Notes under the pieces: model-generated
Told to the model about the DNA's origin: nothing
Seen by the model: only the letters and a program-made list of their open reading frames with translations
Databases searched by the model: none
Position numbers and translations under genes: made by a program
Part shown: positions 62,862-64,000 of the stretch, piece after piece
How positions within the stretch are numbered: position 1 is the first letter of the stretch
How the letters are laid out: each line of letters starts with the position of its first letter
Assembly (NCBI RefSeq): GCF_039534915.1
Contig: NZ_BAAAWE010000001.1
Span: 1 to 64,000 of the forward strand
Length of the DNA: 64,000 nt
Direction of reading: 5' to 3'
Origin: Streptomyces roseofulvus
GTDB lineage: Bacteria; Actinomycetota; Actinomycetes; Streptomycetales; Streptomycetaceae

Positions 62862-64000
62862 TCGACTGCCGGCTGGATCGGTGACGGCTGGGGCTACAAG
62901 TACCTTCTTCTCCGTGACGACGCCACCGGCGACCTCTTCCGCTCCCACGCCACCCCTGACCCCGGCAACCCCGCCAAGATGAATTTCGCCACCTGGGGAC
63001 GCAACCTCCTGAAGGTGGGCAGCGGCTTCAAGGCAAACACCTACCCCCAGATCGGAACCTCCGGCGACCTCGACGGCACCCGCGAAGGCGTCATAGACGG
63101 CGACAAGATTATGGACCTGTGGGCCCGCAAGGCCGACAACACCGTGCTGGGGTGGCGGGGCAAGGGCACCGCCACCAACCTCACCGGCTTCGAAGCACCC
63201 TTCGTCATCGAAGGCATCAACAACGGCATCCGTATCGAACCCCAGACGGTGATCAAGTCGGGCGACTCCATCGTCGGTCAGTCCTCGACCCTCACCATGG
63301 GCACCGACGGGAATCTGATCATCACCAACAAGACCGGCGCCAAGGTCTGGAACAGCATCAACGGCACCGCGGGCGCCTTCGCACGCGTCGAGCAGGACGG
63401 CGACATCGTCGTCGTCAACGCACAGAACCAGGTGCTGTACACGACGAACGTCGGCACGAAGGAGGGATTTGCCGTCCTTCAGGACTCCGGTGACCTCGTC
63501 GTCTATAACGACAAGAGCCAAGCGCTCTGGTCCAGCGGCACCTCCGCCCGCCACGACTACAACCGCGACGGCCGCAGCGACATCGCCGACTGGTACGACT
63601 ACGGCGACGGCCACGACGAGCTCCACACCTTCACCACCGACTCCGCAGGAGCCTTCAAGCCACCCATCCACGCCTGGTCCAGCCCGGCAGGCAACTACTG
63701 GGCCGAGAACATGAAGCGCACGACCGGCGACTACAACGGCGACGGAGTAGGGGACGTCGCGGCCTTCTACGGCTACGAGGACGGCCGGATGAACCTCCGC
63801 ACGTGGACCGGAAAGGGCGACGGCACGTTCAACGCCCCATTCGTCTCCTGGAGTATTCCCGCCGGCTACTGGAACTTCGACGCCATCCAGGTGCAGTCCG
63901 GCGACTTCAACGGAGACGGCCGCGACGACATCGCCGCCTGGTACGCCTACGGCGACGGCCAGGACAAGCTCTTCACCTTCACCGCAAACGTCAAGGGAGG
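62862..64000 (+). CDS. Lectin/FG-GAP repeat secreted protein, 5'-truncated and running off the window
   Basis: An uninterrupted frame runs from the junction near 62862 to the window end. It reads WIGDGWGYKYLLLRDDATGD, a segment with GTSGDLDGT, then a B-lectin-like domain (about residues 125-220: SGDSIVGQSSTLTMGTDGNL, DGDIVVVNAQNQVLYTTNV, DSGDLVVYNDKSQALWSSGT). FG-GAP/VCBS repeats follow (DYNRDGRSDIADWYDYGDG, DYNGDGVGDVAAFYGYEDG, DFNGDGRDDIAAWYAYGDG), each a calcium-binding loop. Such proteins are secreted and bind carbohydrates or surfaces. There is no signal peptide, as the start is missing; an N-terminal fragment of possibly the same family lies at 38143. Confidence 0.7.

Noticed and set aside
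1..64000. tRNA, rRNA or tmRNA genes and attachment sites
   Set aside because: Scanned by eye for cloverleaf arms and conserved tRNA T-loop motifs; nothing convincing seen. A covariance-model scan would settle this.

Overview
The window is high-GC actinomycete DNA, almost certainly from a Streptomyces. The evidence is the strong G/C third-position bias, GTG and TTG starts, DUF5954 and DUF4097 family proteins, helicase-associated-domain helicases, and remnants of replication-relaxation proteins typical of Streptomyces linear plasmids and chromosome arms. It reads as an accessory region, possibly subtelomeric or plasmid-derived: defence-like genes, insertion sequences, gene fragments and duplicated segments, with only a few ordinary genes such as an acyl-CoA synthetase.

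1-6 kb: frameshifted remnants, a small helix-turn-helix protein with an operator-like inverted repeat, hypothetical proteins, a broken MerR-like gene and a HEPN-domain protein. 6.3-13.4 kb: a tightly overlapping four-gene operon with the JetD-JetA-JetB-JetC architecture of Wadjet plasmid-defence systems. It encodes a TOPRIM nuclease, two winged-helix/kleisin-type subunits and an SMC-like ATPase. 13.5-19.8 kb: two minus-strand DEAH helicases with helicase-associated repeats; the second, of 1202 residues, carries two helicase motors, one of them degenerate. 20.1-25.5 kb: a divergent four-gene Tn7-like module (TniQ, TnsA-like, TnsB-like, TnsC-like). The TnsB triad is intact, while the TnsA and TnsC active-site motifs look substituted. 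25.8-30.3 kb: a 1507-residue Avs-like STAND NTPase with an N-terminal PD-(D/E)xK-type nuclease. 31.4-33.0 kb: a protein with six zinc-ribbon repeats and a C-terminal GIY-YIG-like domain.

33-55 kb is a scrapyard. It holds an intact IS5-family element with a two-frame transposase (35.8 kb) and an IS5-family element with a passenger gene and a TA duplication (39.8-41.5 kb). A decayed copy of the second element lies at 48.4-49.2 kb, with ISL3 and IS21 fragments nearby. Broken pieces of an integrase, a Y-family polymerase, an HNH nuclease and replication-relaxation proteins are scattered through the region. A ~610-bp direct repeat (38.5 and 52.0 kb) and a ~93-bp structured repeat (34.2 and 51.8 kb) are shared between its two sides. 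Two degenerate type I-E-like CRISPR arrays (49.4 and 50.7 kb) have no cas genes in the window. Two SUKH-type proteins, a matrixin-like protease pair and a lipoprotein are interspersed.

55-64 kb: a 1461-residue P-loop STAND-like protein with a divergent 87-residue partner, a frameshifted helix-turn-helix gene, two membrane proteins, another replication-relaxation remnant, and a lectin/FG-GAP secreted protein that runs off the window end.

Taken together, the SMC operon, helicases, STAND proteins, HEPN protein and nuclease look like a defence island associated with a Tn7-like gene set. All family assignments are by eye from motifs and architecture; no database search was possible.
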